DNA of 64,000 nucleotides from Sneathia vaginalis (GTDB lineage Bacteria; Fusobacteriota; Fusobacteriia; Fusobacteriales; Leptotrichiaceae): NCBI RefSeq assembly GCF_000973085.1, contig NZ_CP011280.1, positions 62,001 to 126,000 of the forward strand, read 5' to 3'. Shown piece by piece: positions 1 to 10,600 of this stretch (position 1 is its first letter; each line of letters starts with the position of its first letter). The notes under the pieces were generated by a model. It saw only the letters and a program-made list of their open reading frames with translations, ran no database searches and was not told where the DNA came from. The position numbers and the translations under genes were made by a program.

Positions 1-705
1 GGTGAAAAGATTGGAGACTATGAAGTTTTAGGAACTAAACTATTTAAAGAAGTACCTGCTAGATATATACACTCATATGAATTAAAAGGAACATACACAG
101 GTGTTAAACACTTATCATTATCTGCAAAACCATTTGCTGTTCATGTAAATGTTGCAAAAGAAGTTACACAAGATAATAAATTAAAAAGAAATGACTTTGT
201 TTTATACGGTGTAGAACTTGGTGCAGAATACAAGATGTTAAATGACAAATTAACATTAACAGGTAAATCATTACTTGCAGGTGTACATCATAAAACAATA
301 GATGAAACAGCAAGTCAAGAAGCTAAAAAAATAGTTAAAGAAAATTTTGGACATTTTATATTTGATGCAAATGCTAAATATGACTATAACGTAACAGATA
401 AATTTACAGTAAGTCCTGAAGCTGGTGCTAACTTATATTTATATGTTTCTAAATCAGAAACACCAGATAAATTAGATACTGAACCTACATTAACACTAAC
501 ACCAAAAGTATCAGCTGAATACAAACCAACTGACACATTAACATTAAAAGGTAGTGTAGAAGTACCAGTTAAATTTGGTATAGTTACTAAATCATTCGAA
601 AAAAAATCAAGTGGTGAATATGATCAATTCAAACCAGTTGATGGATTTGGATATTATTCAACTTCAATTAAGACAAGCTTAAACTTAAAATATGAATGGA
701 AATAG
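1..705 (+). CDS. Surface beta-strand protein paralogue 1, 5' end outside window
   Basis: The reading frame is open from base 1, so the gene begins upstream; 234 C-terminal residues are visible. It is rich in alternating polar/hydrophobic strands with repeated G-V-K-x-L-x-L hairpin motifs and ends in TSLNLKYEWK, the C-terminus shared by all intact copies of the array. This pattern suggests a beta-barrel or other beta-rich outer-membrane protein, which is an inference. Bases 1-320 are identical to 1720-2039 in the next paralogue, a sign of recent duplication or gene conversion. The array terminator follows the stop codon. Confidence 0.85.
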   Translation, partial: GEKIGDYEVLGTKLFKEVPARYIHSYELKGTYTGVKHLSLSAKPFAVHVNVAKEVTQDNKLKRNDFVLYGVELGAEYKMLNDKLTLTGKSLLAGVHHKTIDETASQEAKKIVKENFGHFIFDANAKYDYNVTDKFTVSPEAGANLYLYVSKSETPDKLDTEPTLTLTPKVSAEYKPTDTLTLKGSVEVPVKFGIVTKSFEKKSSGEYDQFKPVDGFGYYSTSIKTSLNLKYEWK

Positions 706-730
706 TTATCAACATGTTTGATATATAATA

Positions 731-761
731 CCCCTTGGGATTAGTCACCTGAGGGGTTTTT
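731..761 (+). terminator. Array terminator, copy 1
   Basis: CCCCTTGGG pairs with CCTGAGGGG (two wobble pairs) around the loop ATTAGTCA, followed by a T run. The same hairpin, loop included, follows seven other genes or gene ends in the window. This copy has T where several others have C in the 3' arm, so a wobble pair alternates with a Watson-Crick pair. Confidence 0.9.
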
Positions 762-914
762 GATTGTTGTAAACAAAAAATATTTGATCCCTTTTTATTT
801 ATTTTACATTTTGGTTAAAAAATAATAATGCCATATTGTTATTGAAAATTATACATTTTCTTTAGGTGAAATAATGTAAGTTAAAAAATAAACATACATT
901 TAATGAAAATGTCC

Positions 915-949
915 TTTTTTTTTTTTTTTTGGCTAAAATATACTTGACT
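915..949 (+). promoter_or_regulatory. Poly-T (T16) promoter of paralogue 2
   Basis: An uninterrupted run of 16 T (915-930) is followed by GGCTAAAA, then TATACT (939-944) overlapping TTGACT (944-949). Two readings are possible: TATACT is the -10 and the T run fills the spacer and -35 position, or TTGACT is the -35 and the T run lies just upstream like an UP element. In either case a change in run length would alter promoter geometry. RBS AAGGAG lies 7 bases before the ATG at 993. Confidence 0.65.
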
Positions 950-992
950 ACTATAGAAATATTAAAATATTTTTTAAAAAAGGAGAAAAATC

Positions 993-2376
993 ATGAAAAA
1001 GACATTATTAATAACTAGCTTAGTTGCATCAATGGTTGCAATGGCTGGAACAACTGGATCAGTTGAAGCATATAACGAAAATGAAGCTACATTTGAAAAA
1101 GGTAAACCCGCAACTTTCGTAGCAAAGAAAACAGGAGTTAAAACAGAAGTTAAAGTAAATGGAACAGGATTTAGCTTTGGTGGAGAATTTAAAGCTGAAG
1201 ATTTAGAATTAGGTAAAGTTAAAAAAGCTAACTACTTAAACCACTCAAGCGTATGGTCTAAATATGAATTACCTGAACTAAAAGGTGTTAAGACTTATGT
1301 TAAAGCAACTGTAAGTCCTAAATTTGCAGATGAAAAAGAAGGACAAGAAGATAATTACAAATTCAATGGATCAGCAGAACTTGAAGGACAAGTAAGCTAC
1401 AAATATGATGTATTAACATTTGGTTTAAATTCAAAGACTAACTTCCCATTTGCAAAATCAGAAAATAATGATGATTATGGAAAAGATGTTAAGTCAACTC
1501 ACAAAGTATTTGTTGAAAGCGAAGAAAAGAAAGATGTATTCGTTAAAGGATTAAAAGATGTAAAAGCAAACGTTGAAATTAAACATGACTATGCAAAAAC
1601 AGTTACAAAAGCTGGAGATAGAGTAGACTATGTTTCAGGTGAAGCATCAGCAAAATATGATGGTGTAAAAGATCTTGAACTTGAAGGTAAAGTTGCATTT
1701 AAGAAAAACTTTAAATCTGGTGAAAAGATTGGAGACTATGAAGTTTTAGGAACTAAACTATTTAAAGAAGTACCTGCTAGATATATACACTCATATGAAT
1801 TAAAAGGAACATACACAGGTGTTAAACACTTATCATTATCTGCAAAACCATTTGCTGTTCATGTAAATGTTGCAAAAGAAGTTACACAAGATAATAAATT
1901 AAAAAGAAATGACTTTGTTTTATACGGTGTAGAACTTGGTGCAGAATACAAGATGTTAAATGACAAATTAACATTAACAGGTAAATCATTACTTGCAGGT
2001 GTACATCATAAAACAATAGATGAAACAGCAAGTCAAGTCAAGTCAAGATGCTCAAAAATTAGTTAAAGAAAATTTAGGATATTTTGTATTTGATGCAAAC
2101 GCTAAATACGATTATAGTGTAACAGACAAATTTACAGTAAGTCCTGAAGCTAATGCTAACTTAGAACTATTAGTATCTAAACCAGCAGATAAATTAGTTA
2201 CTGTACCTTTATTAACATTAACACCAAAAGTATCAGCTGAATACAAACCAACTGACACATTAACATTAAAAGGAAGTGTTGAAGCACCAATTAAATTTGG
2301 AGTAAATAATGATAAGTTTGAATATCTACAAACACAACTTAAGACAAGCTTAAACTTAAAATATGAATGGAAATAG
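993..2376 (+). pseudogene. Surface beta-strand protein paralogue 2, frameshifted at a 5-bp repeat
   Basis: It starts with the family signal peptide (MKKTLLITSLVASMVAMAG, cleavage likely near SVEA) and runs in frame to residue ~350. There a triplicated pentanucleotide (AGTCA x3, 2031-2045) shifts the frame and reading stops at 2066. The rest of the protein, from residues DAQKLVKENLGYF to the family C-terminus, is intact in another frame and ends at 2376. Paralogue 1 has a single AGTCA at the same place and stays in frame. One unit would restore this gene, and four units would also restore frame. It may therefore be a reversible off state rather than a dead gene. Confidence 0.85.
2031..2047 (+). 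repeat. Pentanucleotide repeat (AGTCA)x3 inside paralogue 2
   Basis: Three tandem AGTCA units plus AG lie inside the coding sequence. Because the unit is 5 bp, gain or loss of one copy changes the frame, which is the hallmark of slipped-strand contingency loci. The corresponding site in paralogue 1 (313-318) has one unit. Confidence 0.9.
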
Positions 2377-2411
2377 TTATCAACACGTTTGATATATAAT
2401 TGTTTTTTCTA

Positions 2412-2442
2412 CCCCTTGGGATTAGTCACCTGAGGGGTTTTT
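2412..2442 (+). terminator. Array terminator, copy 2
   Basis: Same hairpin and ATTAGTCA loop as copy 1, followed by T5; it terminates paralogue 2. The conserved stretch before it, AACACGTTTGATATATAATTG, recurs in most copies. Confidence 0.9.
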
Positions 2443-2595
2443 GATTGATATAAACAAAAAATATTTGATTTTCTTTTATTTATTTTACATTTTGGTTAAA
2501 AAATAATAATGCCATATTGTTATTTAAAATTATACGTTTTTTTTAGGTAAAATAATGTAAGTAAAAAAATGAATATACATTTAGTAAAAATATCC

Positions 2596-2634
2596 TTCTT
2601 TTTTTCTTTTTTTTTGGTTAAAATATACTTGACT
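2596..2634 (+). promoter_or_regulatory. Interrupted T-tract promoter of paralogue 3
   Basis: The T tract is broken by two C residues (T2-C-T7-C-T9) and followed by TATACT (2624-2629) and TTGACT (2629-2634). This copy lacks the ~13 bases found between TTGACT and the RBS in the other copies. If TTGACT were the -35, no -10 would fit, so expression here must rely on TATACT as the -10 or the copy is silent. Confidence 0.6.
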
Positions 2635-2661
2635 ATTACAGAAACATAAAGGAGAAAAATC

Positions 2662-3882
2662 ATGAAAAAGACATTATTAATAACTAGCTTAGTTGCATCA
2701 ATGGTTGTAATGGCTGGAACAACTGGATCAGTTGAAGGGTATAACGAAAATGAAGCTACATTTGTAAAAGGTGCAAAACCAACTTTCGTAGCTAAGAAAT
2801 TAGGAGTTAAAACAGAAGTTAAAGTAAATGAAACAGGATTTAGCTTTGGTGGAGAATTTAAAGCTGAAGAATTAGCATTAGGTGGAGTTAAAAAAGCTAA
2901 TTACTTAGATCATTCAAACGTATGGGTTAAATATGAATTACCTGAATTAAAAGGAGTTAAATCATATGTTAAAGCAACTGTAAGTCCTAAATTTGCTGAA
3001 TTAGAAAAATTAGAAAAAGCAAATAATGAAGAAATAAAAGTTAAAGAAGATAAAGGTAGTGCAGAACTAGAAGGACAAGTAAGTTACAAATATGGTGATT
3101 TTACATTTGGTTTAAATTCAAAGACTAACTTCCCATTAAGTAACAAGGAATATAAATATCCGGCAAATAGTACTGATCCAACATATGATGGTACTGTTGA
3201 ATATGGAAAATTAGTTAAGTCAACTCACAAAGTATTTTTAGAAAGTGAAAAAGATAAAGATGTACTTGTTAAAGGATTAAAAGACGTAAAAGCAAACGTT
3301 GAAATTAAACATAACTACGCTAAAGGAGTTATAGCTGGAGAAAGAGTAGATTCTGTTAAAGGGAATGTTGAATTAGCATACGATGGTATTAAAGATTTAA
3401 GAATGGACGGAAAAATTGACTTTACTGTAAACGTAAACGGTCCTAAAGAATTAGGTAATACTAAATTAGGTGACTACAATTTAAAAGATCTTGAATTAGG
3501 TGGAGAATTAAGTAAGGAACCTGTAGATTTCGTTCATACTTACAATGCAAAATTAACTTACACTGGTGTTAAAGGATTAACATTGGCAGTAGCTCCATTT
3601 GTAAGTCACATAAAAAAAGTTGATACTGATATCTTAATGTATGGGTCATCATTGAATGCACAATACAAGATGTTAAATGATCAATTAACATTAACAGGTA
3701 AAGCTCTATTAGAAAGAGATAGTGTTCTTGAAAATGGAGCAAATGTACAAAATTCAGGTGTAGTATCATTAGGAGCGAACGCTAAATATGATTACAAAGT
3801 ATCAGATAAATTCACAGTAAGCCCAGAAGCAGATGCTAAACTAGACTTATTAATTGCTAATCACCAAACTGTACCATACTGA
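2662..3882 (+). pseudogene. Surface beta-strand protein paralogue 3, 3' end lost in a fusion
   Basis: Signal peptide and beta-rich body are intact for 406 codons, then the frame stops right after residues HQTVPY. In intact paralogues this position continues with LTLTPKVSAEYKPTDTLTLKG and the family C-terminus. The DNA instead jumps to sequence matching the N-terminal mature region of another paralogue (AAACCAACTTTCGTAGCA) in a different frame. The product would lack its last ~55 residues, including TSLNLKYEWK. A translated but truncated protein is possible. Confidence 0.8.
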
Positions 3883-5353
3883 AAAACCAACTTTCGTAGC
3901 AAAGAAAACAGGAGTTAAAACAGAAGTAAAAGTAAATGGAACAGGATTTAGCTTTGGTGGAGACTTTAAAGCTGAAGATTTAGAATTAGGTAAAGTCACA
4001 AGAGCTAACTACTTAAATCATTCAAGTGTATGGGCTAAATATGAATTACCAGAATTAACTAAAGGACTTAATATGTATGTTAAAGGAACAGTTAATCCTA
4101 AATTTGACACAACACCTGAATATGAATATGTTCCAAAAGAAGATGATTTAAAAGCTGAATATAATACATTATTAGGTAGTGAAACTGTTGCTGCTAAGAT
4201 AAATGAAAAATTAGTTGAAGTAGCTAAAGGATATAAATTAAGTGATACAGCAATTGCTACAATTAAGGCTTCTGATACAAAAGATGCCCAAGTAGCAGCA
4301 TTAGCTAAAGCAAGAATAGACGCATTAAAAGCAAAAAATGCAGAAGTTAAACCAGAAGATAGAGGTAATGCAGAATTAGAAGGACAAATAAGTTACAAAT
4401 ATGATGTATTAACATTTGGATTTAATTCTAAGACTAACTTCCCATTAAGTAACAAACAATATTCTTATAAATTAGCAAATTATGATGCATCAAATCATGG
4501 AATTCGTACAATTGAAAATGTAGAAGATTATGGTGCGACAGTTAAATCAACTCACAAAGTATTTGTTGAAAGCGAAGAAGGAAAAGATGTATTCGTTAAA
4601 GGATTAAAAGACGTAAAAGCAAACGTTGAAATTAAACATAATTACGCTAAAACAGTTACAAAAGCTGGAGAAAGAGTAGATTACGTTTCAGGTCATTTAG
4701 GTGCAGCTTATGATGGTGTAAAAGACTTAAGATTAGAAGGAGCATTTGACTTTAAAGTAAATGTAAATAAAGCTGTAAAATTAGATGATGGAGACTTTAA
4801 AGATACAATAGGAGCATACAGATACTCAGATACATATGACTTTAAAGCAATATATACAGGAGTTAAAGGATTAAAATTAACAGTTAATCCATTCTTAGGA
4901 CACTATAACACAGCAATTACACCTACACGTTCAGATATATTAACATACGGTGTAAACTTAGAAGCTGAATACAAGATGTTAAACGATAAATTAACATTAA
5001 CAGGTAAATCTAAATTACAAGGAGCTTCTTTATTAGTAAGCGATATACCAGCAGTAAATTATGGTAAATTTGATTTTGATGTAAATGCAAAATACAAATA
5101 TGATATAAATGAAAAATTCAATGTAACACCAGAAGCAACAGTACATCTTGGATTAAATACATTACAAGGAGTATTAACAGGTGCAGAATTAGTATTAACA
5201 CCAAAAGTATCAGCTGAATACAAACCAACTGACACATTAACATTAAAAGGTAGTGTAGAAGCACCAGTTAAATTTAAGACAGTTGGAACAGAATTTAAGT
5301 ATACAGATACTCAAGTTAAGACAAGCTTAAACTTAAAATATGAATGGAAATAG
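3883..5353 (+). pseudogene. Surface beta-strand protein paralogue 4, start, signal peptide and promoter missing
   Basis: Open frame from KPTFVAKKTGVKTEVKV to the family C-terminus, but without promoter, RBS or signal peptide; these were lost together with the 3' end of paralogue 3. A nominal ATG at 3854 reads out-of-frame bases of paralogue 3 and is not credible. The body carries an extra ~70-residue alanine/lysine-rich segment that looks helical (roughly from EYEYVPKEDD to VKPEDRG), also seen in paralogues 6 and 8 with divergent sequence. It could act as a silent donor cassette for recombination. Confidence 0.8.
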
Positions 5354-5388
5354 TTATCAACACGTTTGATATATAATTGTTTTTTCTA

Positions 5389-5419
5389 CCCCTTGGGATT
5401 AGTCACCCGAGGGGTTTTT
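5389..5419 (+). terminator. Array terminator, copy 3
   Basis: CCCCTTGGG pairs with CCCGAGGGG, loop ATTAGTCA, then T5. It ends paralogue 4. Confidence 0.9.
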
Positions 5420-5567
5420 GAATGCTATAAACAAAAATATTTGATCCCCTTTTATTTATTTTACATTTTGGTTAAAAAACGATAATGCCATATTGTTATT
5501 GAAAATTATACGTTTTCTTTAAGCGAAACAATACAGGTTAAAAAATAAACATACATTTAATAAAAAA

Positions 5568-5605
5568 TTTTTTTTTTTTTTTTTTTGGATAAAATATACT
5601 TGACT
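5568..5605 (+). promoter_or_regulatory. Poly-T (T19) promoter of paralogue 5
   Basis: 19 consecutive T (5568-5586), the longest tract in the array, then GGATAAAA, TATACT (5595-5600) and TTGACT. The GTCC word that precedes the tract in two copies is absent here. RBS AAGGAG precedes the ATG at 5649. Confidence 0.65.
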
Positions 5606-5648
5606 ACTATAGAAATATTAAAATATTTTTTTAAAAAGGAGAAAAATT

Positions 5649-7067
5649 ATGAAAAAGACATTATTACTAACTAGCTTAGTTGCATCAATGGTTGCAATGG
5701 CTGGAACAACTGGATCAGTTGAAGCATATAACGAAAATGAAGCTACATTTGTAAATGGAGCACCAAAACCAACTTTCGAAGCAAAGAATGTAGGAGTTAA
5801 AACAGAAGTTAAAGTAAATGGAACAGGATTTAGCTTTGGTGGAGACTTAAGAGCTGAAGACCTTAAATTAGGTGAAGTTAAAAGAGCTGACTACTTAAAT
5901 CATTCAAGTGTATGGGCTAAATATGAATTACCTGAATTAACTAAAGGGCTTAATATGTATGTTAAAGGAACAGTTAGTCCTAAATTTGCAGATAAAGACA
6001 CAAATGAATATAAATTTGATGGATCAGCAGAACTTGAAGGACAAGTAAGTTACAAATATGATGTATTAACATTTGGTTTAAACTCAAAGACTAACTTCCC
6101 ATTCAGATTATCAGAAAGAAATACTGATTACGGAAAAGATGTTAAATCAACTCACAAAGTATTTGTTGAAAGCGAAGAAAAGAAAGATGTATTCGTTAAA
6201 GGATTAAAAGATGTAAAAGCAAGTCTTGAAATCAAACATAACTATGCTAAAGTAGCTGCAACACCTGGAGCAAGAGTAGATTATGTTAAAGGAAATGCAG
6301 AATTAGCATATGATGGTGTAAAAGATTTAAGAATCGATGGAAAAGTTGACTTTACTGTAAACGTAAATGGTCCTAAAAAATTAGATAATGTTAAACTAGG
6401 TGACTACAACTTAGAAGATCTTGAATTAGGTGGAGTAGTAAGTAAGATACCTGTAGACTTCGTTCATACTTACAATGCAAAATTAACTTATACTGGTGTT
6501 AAAGGATTAACATTAGCAGTAGCTCCATTTATAAGCCACAGCCAAATAAAAAATACAGAATTGAAATTTAATTTATTAGGAGAAGAACGAAAGTTTGATA
6601 AAACTACTCTTACAGCACTTAATAATATTAATACTGCTTTGAGATTTGATAACGTAATGTATGGAGCATCATTAAATGCACAATACAAGATGTTAAATGA
6701 TCAATTAACATTAACAGGTAAAGCTCTATTAGCAGGAGATAGTTTATTTATAAATGGTTTAAATGCAGGAAATTTAGGTGTAGTATCATTAGGAGCAAAT
6801 GTTAAATATGATTACAAAGTATCAGATAAATTTACAGTAAGCCCAGAAGCAGATGCTAAATTAGACTTATACATTGTAAGTCCAACAACTGCACCATTAT
6901 TAACATTAACACCAAAAGTATCAGTTGAATACAAACCAACTGATACATTAACATTAAAAGGAAGTGTAGAAGCACCAGTTAAATTTGGACCAACAGGACA
7001 AGATACATTTGGATATCTACAAACACAACTTAAGACAAGTTTAAACTTAAAATATGAATGGAAATAG
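5649..7067 (+). CDS. Surface beta-strand protein paralogue 5, intact
   Basis: 472 residues with an N-terminal Sec signal peptide (hydrophobic LLLTSLVASMVAMAG, likely cleavage after SVEA) and repeated beta hairpins marked by G-V-K-[DG]-L-x-[LI]. The conserved strands DQLTLTGKALL, DKFTVSPEADAKLDL and TDTLTLKGSVEAPVKF precede the C-terminal TSLNLKYEWK. It lacks the helical insert of paralogues 4, 6 and 8 but has its own variable loop near residues 300-335 (after VAPFISHSQ). Predicted surface-exposed outer-membrane protein; the exact family is not recognised. The poly-T promoter suggests phase-variable expression. Confidence 0.85.
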   Translation: MKKTLLLTSLVASMVAMAGTTGSVEAYNENEATFVNGAPKPTFEAKNVGVKTEVKVNGTGFSFGGDLRAEDLKLGEVKRADYLNHSSVWAKYELPELTKGLNMYVKGTVSPKFADKDTNEYKFDGSAELEGQVSYKYDVLTFGLNSKTNFPFRLSERNTDYGKDVKSTHKVFVESEEKKDVFVKGLKDVKASLEIKHNYAKVAATPGARVDYVKGNAELAYDGVKDLRIDGKVDFTVNVNGPKKLDNVKLGDYNLEDLELGGVVSKIPVDFVHTYNAKLTYTGVKGLTLAVAPFISHSQIKNTELKFNLLGEERKFDKTTLTALNNINTALRFDNVMYGASLNAQYKMLNDQLTLTGKALLAGDSLFINGLNAGNLGVVSLGANVKYDYKVSDKFTVSPEADAKLDLYIVSPTTAPLLTLTPKVSVEYKPTDTLTLKGSVEAPVKFGPTGQDTFGYLQTQLKTSLNLKYEWK

Positions 7068-7102
7068 TTATCAACACGTTTGATATATAATTGTTTTTTC
7101 TA

Positions 7103-7133
7103 CCCCTTGGGATTAGTCACCCGAGGGGTTTTT
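7103..7133 (+). terminator. Array terminator, copy 4
   Basis: Same hairpin with the C-G variant of the 3' arm and a T5 tail; ends paralogue 5. Confidence 0.9.
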
Positions 7134-7286
7134 GAGTGTTATGCATATAAGAAAACTTTAATATGATTGATAAAAAAATAAAAAAAGTTAAAAAATGTTG
7201 TGCCGTAAAAAGTGAATAAATAAACAAGAAAATAAATGCAGTATTATTCTAGTTAAATATTAAACAAAAATTTAACAAAAAACTTC

Positions 7287-7324
7287 TTTTTTTTTATATT
7301 TTTTTGGCTAAAATATACTTGACT
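7287..7324 (+). promoter_or_regulatory. Interrupted T-tract promoter of paralogue 6
   Basis: T9-ATA-T7 tract, then GGCTAAAA, TATACT (7314-7319) and TTGACT. The 150 bases upstream belong to a second leader type, shared only with paralogue 8 (around 22865-23000) and unlike the leader of the other copies. Confidence 0.6.
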
Positions 7325-7367
7325 ACTATAGAAATATTAAAAATTTTTTTAAAAGGAGAAAACAATT

Positions 7368-9041
7368 ATGAAAAAGGCATTATTACTAACTAGCCTAGTT
7401 GCATCAATGGTTGCAATGGCTGGAACAACTGGATCAGTTGAAGGATATAACGAAAATGAAGCTACATTTGTAAAAGGTGCAAAACCAACTTTCGTAGCAA
7501 AGAAAACAGGAGTTAAAACAGAAGTTAAAGTAGAAGGAACAGGATTTAGCTTTGGTGGAGACTTTAAAGCTGAAGACCTTGAATTAGGTAAAGTTACAAA
7601 AGCTAACTACTTAAATCACTCAAGCGTATGGGCTAAATATGAATTACCAGAATTAACTAAAGGACTTAACGTATATGTTAAAGGAACTGTTAGTCCTAAA
7701 TTTGCTGAAGATTTAGATTATACATCAGTTCCAGAAGATAATAAATTAAAGGAAGATATTAAAAAAATATTAGGTACTGAATCAGATAAAGTTAAGGCAA
7801 ATAAAGTATTAGTTAAATTAGCTAAAGAAAAAGGATTATATGATGCAATTGCTACAATTAAAGATACTGATGAAATAGATGCTCAAGTAACAGCATTAGC
7901 TACTGCAGAAAAAGCAGCAATAGAAGCTGCAAATCAAAAAGTTAAATCATATGATAGAGGTAGTGCAGAATTAGAAGGACAAGTAAGTTACAAATATGAT
8001 GTATTAACATTTGGATTTAATTCTAAGACTAACTTCCCATTAAGTAACAAGACATATAAATATGGAACTGTAGATCTTAAACCAATATTTGATGTTGCAG
8101 AAGACTATGGTGCAACAGTTAAATCAACTCACAAAGTATTTGTTGAAAGCGAAGAAGGTAAAGATGTATTCGTTAAAGGATTAAAAGATGTAAAAGCAAG
8201 TCTTGAAATCAAACATAACTATAAGAAATTAGTTACAACACCTGGAGAAAGAGTAGACTATGTTAAAGGAAATGTTGAATTAGCATACGATGGTGTAAAA
8301 GACTTAAGAATAGATGGAAAAGCTGACTTTACTGTAAACGTAAATGGTCCTAAGAAATTAGGTAACATTAAATTAGGTGACTACAACTTAGAAGACCTTG
8401 AATTAGGTGGAGTAGTAAGCAATATGCCTGTAAACTTCGTTCATACTTACAATGCAAAATTAACTTACACTGGTGTTAAAGGATTAACATTAGCAGTAGC
8501 TCCATTTGTAAGTCACAGTCAATTAAAGATTGGTAATCTTTTAGTTCCAGCATTAGGACATACATATTTATTAGATAAAGATTTAAATAATGCATTTGCT
8601 GCATTACAATCATTAAAATTTGATAACGTAATGTACGGAGCATCATTAAATGCACAATACAAGATGTTAAATGATCAATTAACATTAACAGGTAAAGCTC
8701 TATTATCAGGAGATAGCTTGTTCGTATGTGGAATAAATGTAGCAAATCTAGGAGTAGTATCATTAGGAGCAAACGCTAAATATGATTACAAAGTATCAGA
8801 TAAATTTACAGTAAGCCCAGAAGCAGATGCTAAATTAGACTTATACATTGCAAGTCCAGTAACTGTACCATTCTTAACATTAACACCAAAAGTATCAGCT
8901 GAATACAAACCAACTGACACATTAACATTAAAAGGAAGTGTAGAAGCTCCAGTTAAATTTGGACCAACATTAGATGGTAAATTTGGATATCAACAAACAC
9001 AACTTAAGACAAGCTTAAACTTAAAATATGAATGGAAATAG
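7368..9041 (+). CDS. Surface beta-strand protein paralogue 6, long form, intact
   Basis: 557 residues: family signal peptide, strand-rich N-terminal part, a ~75-residue K/A/E-rich probably helical insert (about residues 122-197, DYTSVPEDNK to VKSYDRG), then the repeated hairpins and the TSLNLKYEWK terminus. The last two thirds are nearly identical to paralogue 8 while the insert differs, a mosaic expected from gene conversion between cassettes. Its own terminator is missing: immediately after the stop codon the accessory island begins, and the expected downstream sequence reappears near 21050. Confidence 0.85.
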   Translation: MKKALLLTSLVASMVAMAGTTGSVEGYNENEATFVKGAKPTFVAKKTGVKTEVKVEGTGFSFGGDFKAEDLELGKVTKANYLNHSSVWAKYELPELTKGLNVYVKGTVSPKFAEDLDYTSVPEDNKLKEDIKKILGTESDKVKANKVLVKLAKEKGLYDAIATIKDTDEIDAQVTALATAEKAAIEAANQKVKSYDRGSAELEGQVSYKYDVLTFGFNSKTNFPLSNKTYKYGTVDLKPIFDVAEDYGATVKSTHKVFVESEEGKDVFVKGLKDVKASLEIKHNYKKLVTTPGERVDYVKGNVELAYDGVKDLRIDGKADFTVNVNGPKKLGNIKLGDYNLEDLELGGVVSNMPVNFVHTYNAKLTYTGVKGLTLAVAPFVSHSQLKIGNLLVPALGHTYLLDKDLNNAFAALQSLKFDNVMYGASLNAQYKMLNDQLTLTGKALLSGDSLFVCGINVANLGVVSLGANAKYDYKVSDKFTVSPEADAKLDLYIASPVTVPFLTLTPKVSAEYKPTDTLTLKGSVEAPVKFGPTLDGKFGYQQTQLKTSLNLKYEWK

Positions 9042-9049
9042 TATTTTAA

Positions 9050-10600
9050 AGGGGCTGTTGCAAAGTGACTAATTTTTATTGAAATTTTTCATTTTGTTAA
9101 GCTTCTATCAAAAAATCTCTCAAATTTTTGGGAGATTTTTTGTTCTATATATTTTTATATATCAAAAAATTAAGAAACTTTATTTATGTCATTTTTAAGC
9201 TTCTTTTTTCAATTCATGTAAAACATTTCCTATTTTTTTGTTTTTCTTTTTCAGTATATGCATTTTGAAATTGTAACCCAGTAATAGGAAACCTATTTCT
9301 CTTTCTACATTTTCTTTACCTCTAACTTTTAATTTACGGAATTTTAAAGTTTCTTTTATTAATCCAAATGACCCTTCTACTTGAATAGATCTATTCATTC
9401 TTAATTGCTTTCCAAATTCACTGCAAATATTTTCTTTAGATTGGTTTGAATATTCTTTAAATTTGTAATTATACCAGATATTTTTATCAGTTTCTGGATT
9501 GTAATACAACTTGTAGTTAATATTGTTTTTTAATCCATATCCTACATATTTTAATTCAAGTCCGTCTTTTCTTGTAAGGGTATTTGTTTTAGCATGATAT
9601 ATTAAATTTTCTGGTCTATTTAAATCTTTTTGGAAATTTCTAGTTTTGCTTTTTTCATATTGTTGTGGCTTTATATACGGTATTAGATTATTATCCTCAA
9701 TATATTGATAGTTTTCATAGCTTTCATAACCAGCGTCAGCAACTATATTTTTCAAGTAAAAATCTTTTGCTTTCAAATCAACTAAAAAAGGAATAAGTGT
9801 CTTAATATCTGTAGGATTACTAAATACTTTGTAATTTAATATTAATTCACTACAAGTTGCAATTTGTAAATTATACCCTGGTTTAAGTTGACCATTTCTC
9901 ATGTAATCTTCTTTCATTCTCATAAAAGTAGCATCATGATCAGTTTTAGAATAACTATTTCTATCTTTACATATATCTAAATGAATATCATATTTAATGC
10001 AAGTATCTAAATAGCTTTTAGCCTCTTCCATGTACAAAATTTATATTTTTGTTTTCTAGGAAATGTATAAGTTCTTGAATAGAGTTAAATTCTCTAGAAT
10101 AATATACATTAGCTTCAAAGATTAAAGCATGAATTTTTTCATTTAATTTTTCATAATTTTTAAGAACAGCTTTTTTCCATACGAATGTATATTTATTTGC
10201 GTAGGCTTCTATTTTAGTACCGTCAATATATATATTTTCAGAAGTAATATTATTTCTTTTCATAATTATTTTAACTATTTCAGTAAAGATATCTTTAATA
10301 ATTGGATTGCATTTAGCCATAAATCTACTAATAGTTGTATGGTCTGGTGCTTTGTTATCATCAAGAAGATACATGTATTTTATATTTTCTTTACATAAAG
10401 TTTCAATTTCTCTAGTAGATTCAATTTTATTTGAAAAAGCATGAATGATAACAGCTAAAAGATTTAATGGATGAACCTTTGTTTTGTGTTTAAATAGGTT
10501 GTAAAAGGAATTTAATTCTGCCTCCTCCAGAATATTTTTTAGTTCCACTACAGGATCATCATTACAAATATTATAGTGTATCATATTGAAAAGTTTTGGT
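9050..10600 (-). mobile_element. IS1182-family element remnant
   Basis: The left edge GGGGCTGTTGCAAAGT at 9053 is typical of terminal repeats of this IS type. A symmetrical hairpin (AAAAAATCTC / GGAGATTTTTT, 9108-9143) lies just inside and probably terminates transcription from both sides. The opposite end is not found; it was probably lost where the neighbouring ISNCY-like element abuts. Confidence 0.7.

Noticed and set aside
3854-3890. ATG at 3854 as real start of paralogue 4
   Set aside because: It reads the 3' end of paralogue 3 out of frame, has no RBS and no signal peptide; the open frame is a fusion by-product.
5568-5586. Long T runs as ordinary transcription terminators
   Set aside because: No stem precedes them and they sit directly before conserved promoter elements, while the genes already have separate terminators.
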